This document shows, piece by piece, positions 29,204 to 29,609 of a stretch of DNA of 29,609 nucleotides. The first letter of the stretch is position 1, and every line of letters starts with the position of its first letter. The notes below the pieces were generated by a model. The model was given only the letters and a program-made list of their open reading frames with translations, did no database searches and had not been told where the DNA came from. The stretch is from Bacteroidota bacterium. GTDB taxonomy: Bacteria; Bacteroidota; Bacteroidia; Flavobacteriales; Weeksellaceae. The stretch is from the NCBI GenBank assembly GCA_023387375.1, contig JAEWIE010000009.1, forward strand, positions 1-29,609, read 5' to 3'. The position numbers were made by a program, and so were the translations under genes.

Positions 29204-29609
29204 AGCCTTGTCAGAAACGGGAGATTGTCGTGGAGATTCATGAGCTCCGTCCGAAGGATTCTGGCAAGGCTTTACGAGTACTTAAACTAAGCAGAAGCAG
29301 TTTTCATTACCGCTCACTTAAAGATGATTCAACGGTGATGATGGAGCTTGAACAGCTTACGCAGAGCCATCCTAGAGAGGGTTTTTGGAAGTATTATTAC
29401 CGTCTGCGCAACCGTGGCAAAAAAATCAATCATAAGCGGCTACACAGGGTTTATAAGGAAATGACGCTTCCTTTGCGACGCAAGGTAAAGAAACGGCTCC
29501 CTGCCAGAGTAAAATCACCTTTGGAGGTGCCGCAAACATTTACTCACACGTGGAGTATTGATTTTATGAGCGACGTACTAGCAAGTGGAAGAAAGTTCCG
29601 CAGTTTTAA
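29197..29609 (+). CDS. IS3-family transposase OrfB, N-terminal part (3' end outside window)
   Basis: This frame, one base back from orfA, is open from 29197 to the window's end (about 137 residues). It begins ALKPCQKREIVVEIHELRP and contains the HTH_21 region (RSSFHYRSL, EGFWKYYYRLRNRGKKINHK). It then has RLPARVKSPLEVPQTFTHTW, leading into the DDE catalytic domain with the first Asp in WSIDFMSDVL. It is expressed as an OrfAB fusion by frameshifting. Two catalytic residues (second Asp, Glu) lie beyond the edge. No independent start is evident. Confidence 0.88.

Larger units (their letters stand above)
28867..29609 (+). mobile_element. IS3-family element, left part (runs off the window)
   Basis: The probable left terminus TGTAAGCTCCCCCG begins at about 28867, where the resolvase remnant ends. 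orfA and the first part of orfB follow, with a frameshift window at 29190-29197. The right end is outside the window, so the element's completeness and its target duplication cannot be judged. The insertion is the youngest visible event because its genes show no lesions. Confidence 0.8.

Noticed and set aside
29550..29565. CACACGTGGAG as a possible parS site
   Set aside because: It is not palindromic over the needed 14-16 bases and lies inside the IS3 orfB; no convincing parS was seen near parAB.

Overview
The window looks like a chromosome segment of a flavobacterium (Bacteroidota), probably of the Weeksellaceae/Chryseobacterium type. The reasons are the protein families (GSCFA, DUF6438, DUF5683, WbqC-like, the long flavobacterial LepB, and a TonB with the family's RNKxYGAY N-terminus), promoters of the Bacteroidota form TAnnTTTG, and Bacteroidota mobile elements. 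Bases 1 to about 22870 are compact housekeeping chromosome. Bases about 22870 to 29609 are an accessory island next to two tRNA-Asp genes, built mostly from broken mobile elements.

Core, left to right. The window opens inside a Pit-type phosphate transporter, followed by polyprenyl synthetase, a GSCFA protein and TatD on the plus strand. Convergent to these are a RhlE-like DEAD-box helicase, a DUF6438 lipoprotein and the hpt-adk-obg cluster, all on the minus strand. purA diverges from hpt. Next come a TonB protein and a likely operon parA-parB-DUF5683-dapB-lepB (segregation, lysine/peptidoglycan precursor synthesis, signal peptidase). WbqC-like, an S8 protease, a lipocalin-like lipoprotein and an OmpA-type lipoprotein follow. 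The core ends with a UbiA prenyltransferase paired with a HAD phosphatase, a cysteine desulfurase and thioredoxin. Many gene ends carry clear intrinsic terminators.

Island. Two identical tRNA-Asp(GTC) genes are followed by a non-coding stretch with two copies of a three-site AGTGACC array whose spacing repeats exactly at 128 bp. Next is a tyrosine integrase that has lost its catalytic domain and is fused in frame to the last ~40 residues of a formylglycine-generating-enzyme (SUMF1-like) protein. Then come a long imperfect palindrome, a small unknown gene, an IS91-type element collapsed by internal deletion and frameshift, and an AT-rich minus-strand two-gene operon. That operon encodes an unknown 217-residue protein and an Xre-HTH/ImmA-IrrE metallopeptidase, with tandem operator-like repeats upstream. 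The right part holds a 5' fragment of an IS1-family element cut by a second IS1-type left end, a decayed serine resolvase, and the left part of an IS3 element with a programmed-frameshift signal, which runs off the window.

The best candidates for a little-described system are the Xre-ImmA/217-residue operon with its 23-bp operator repeats, and the integrase-proximal AGTGACC arrays. The island's far boundary is not visible.
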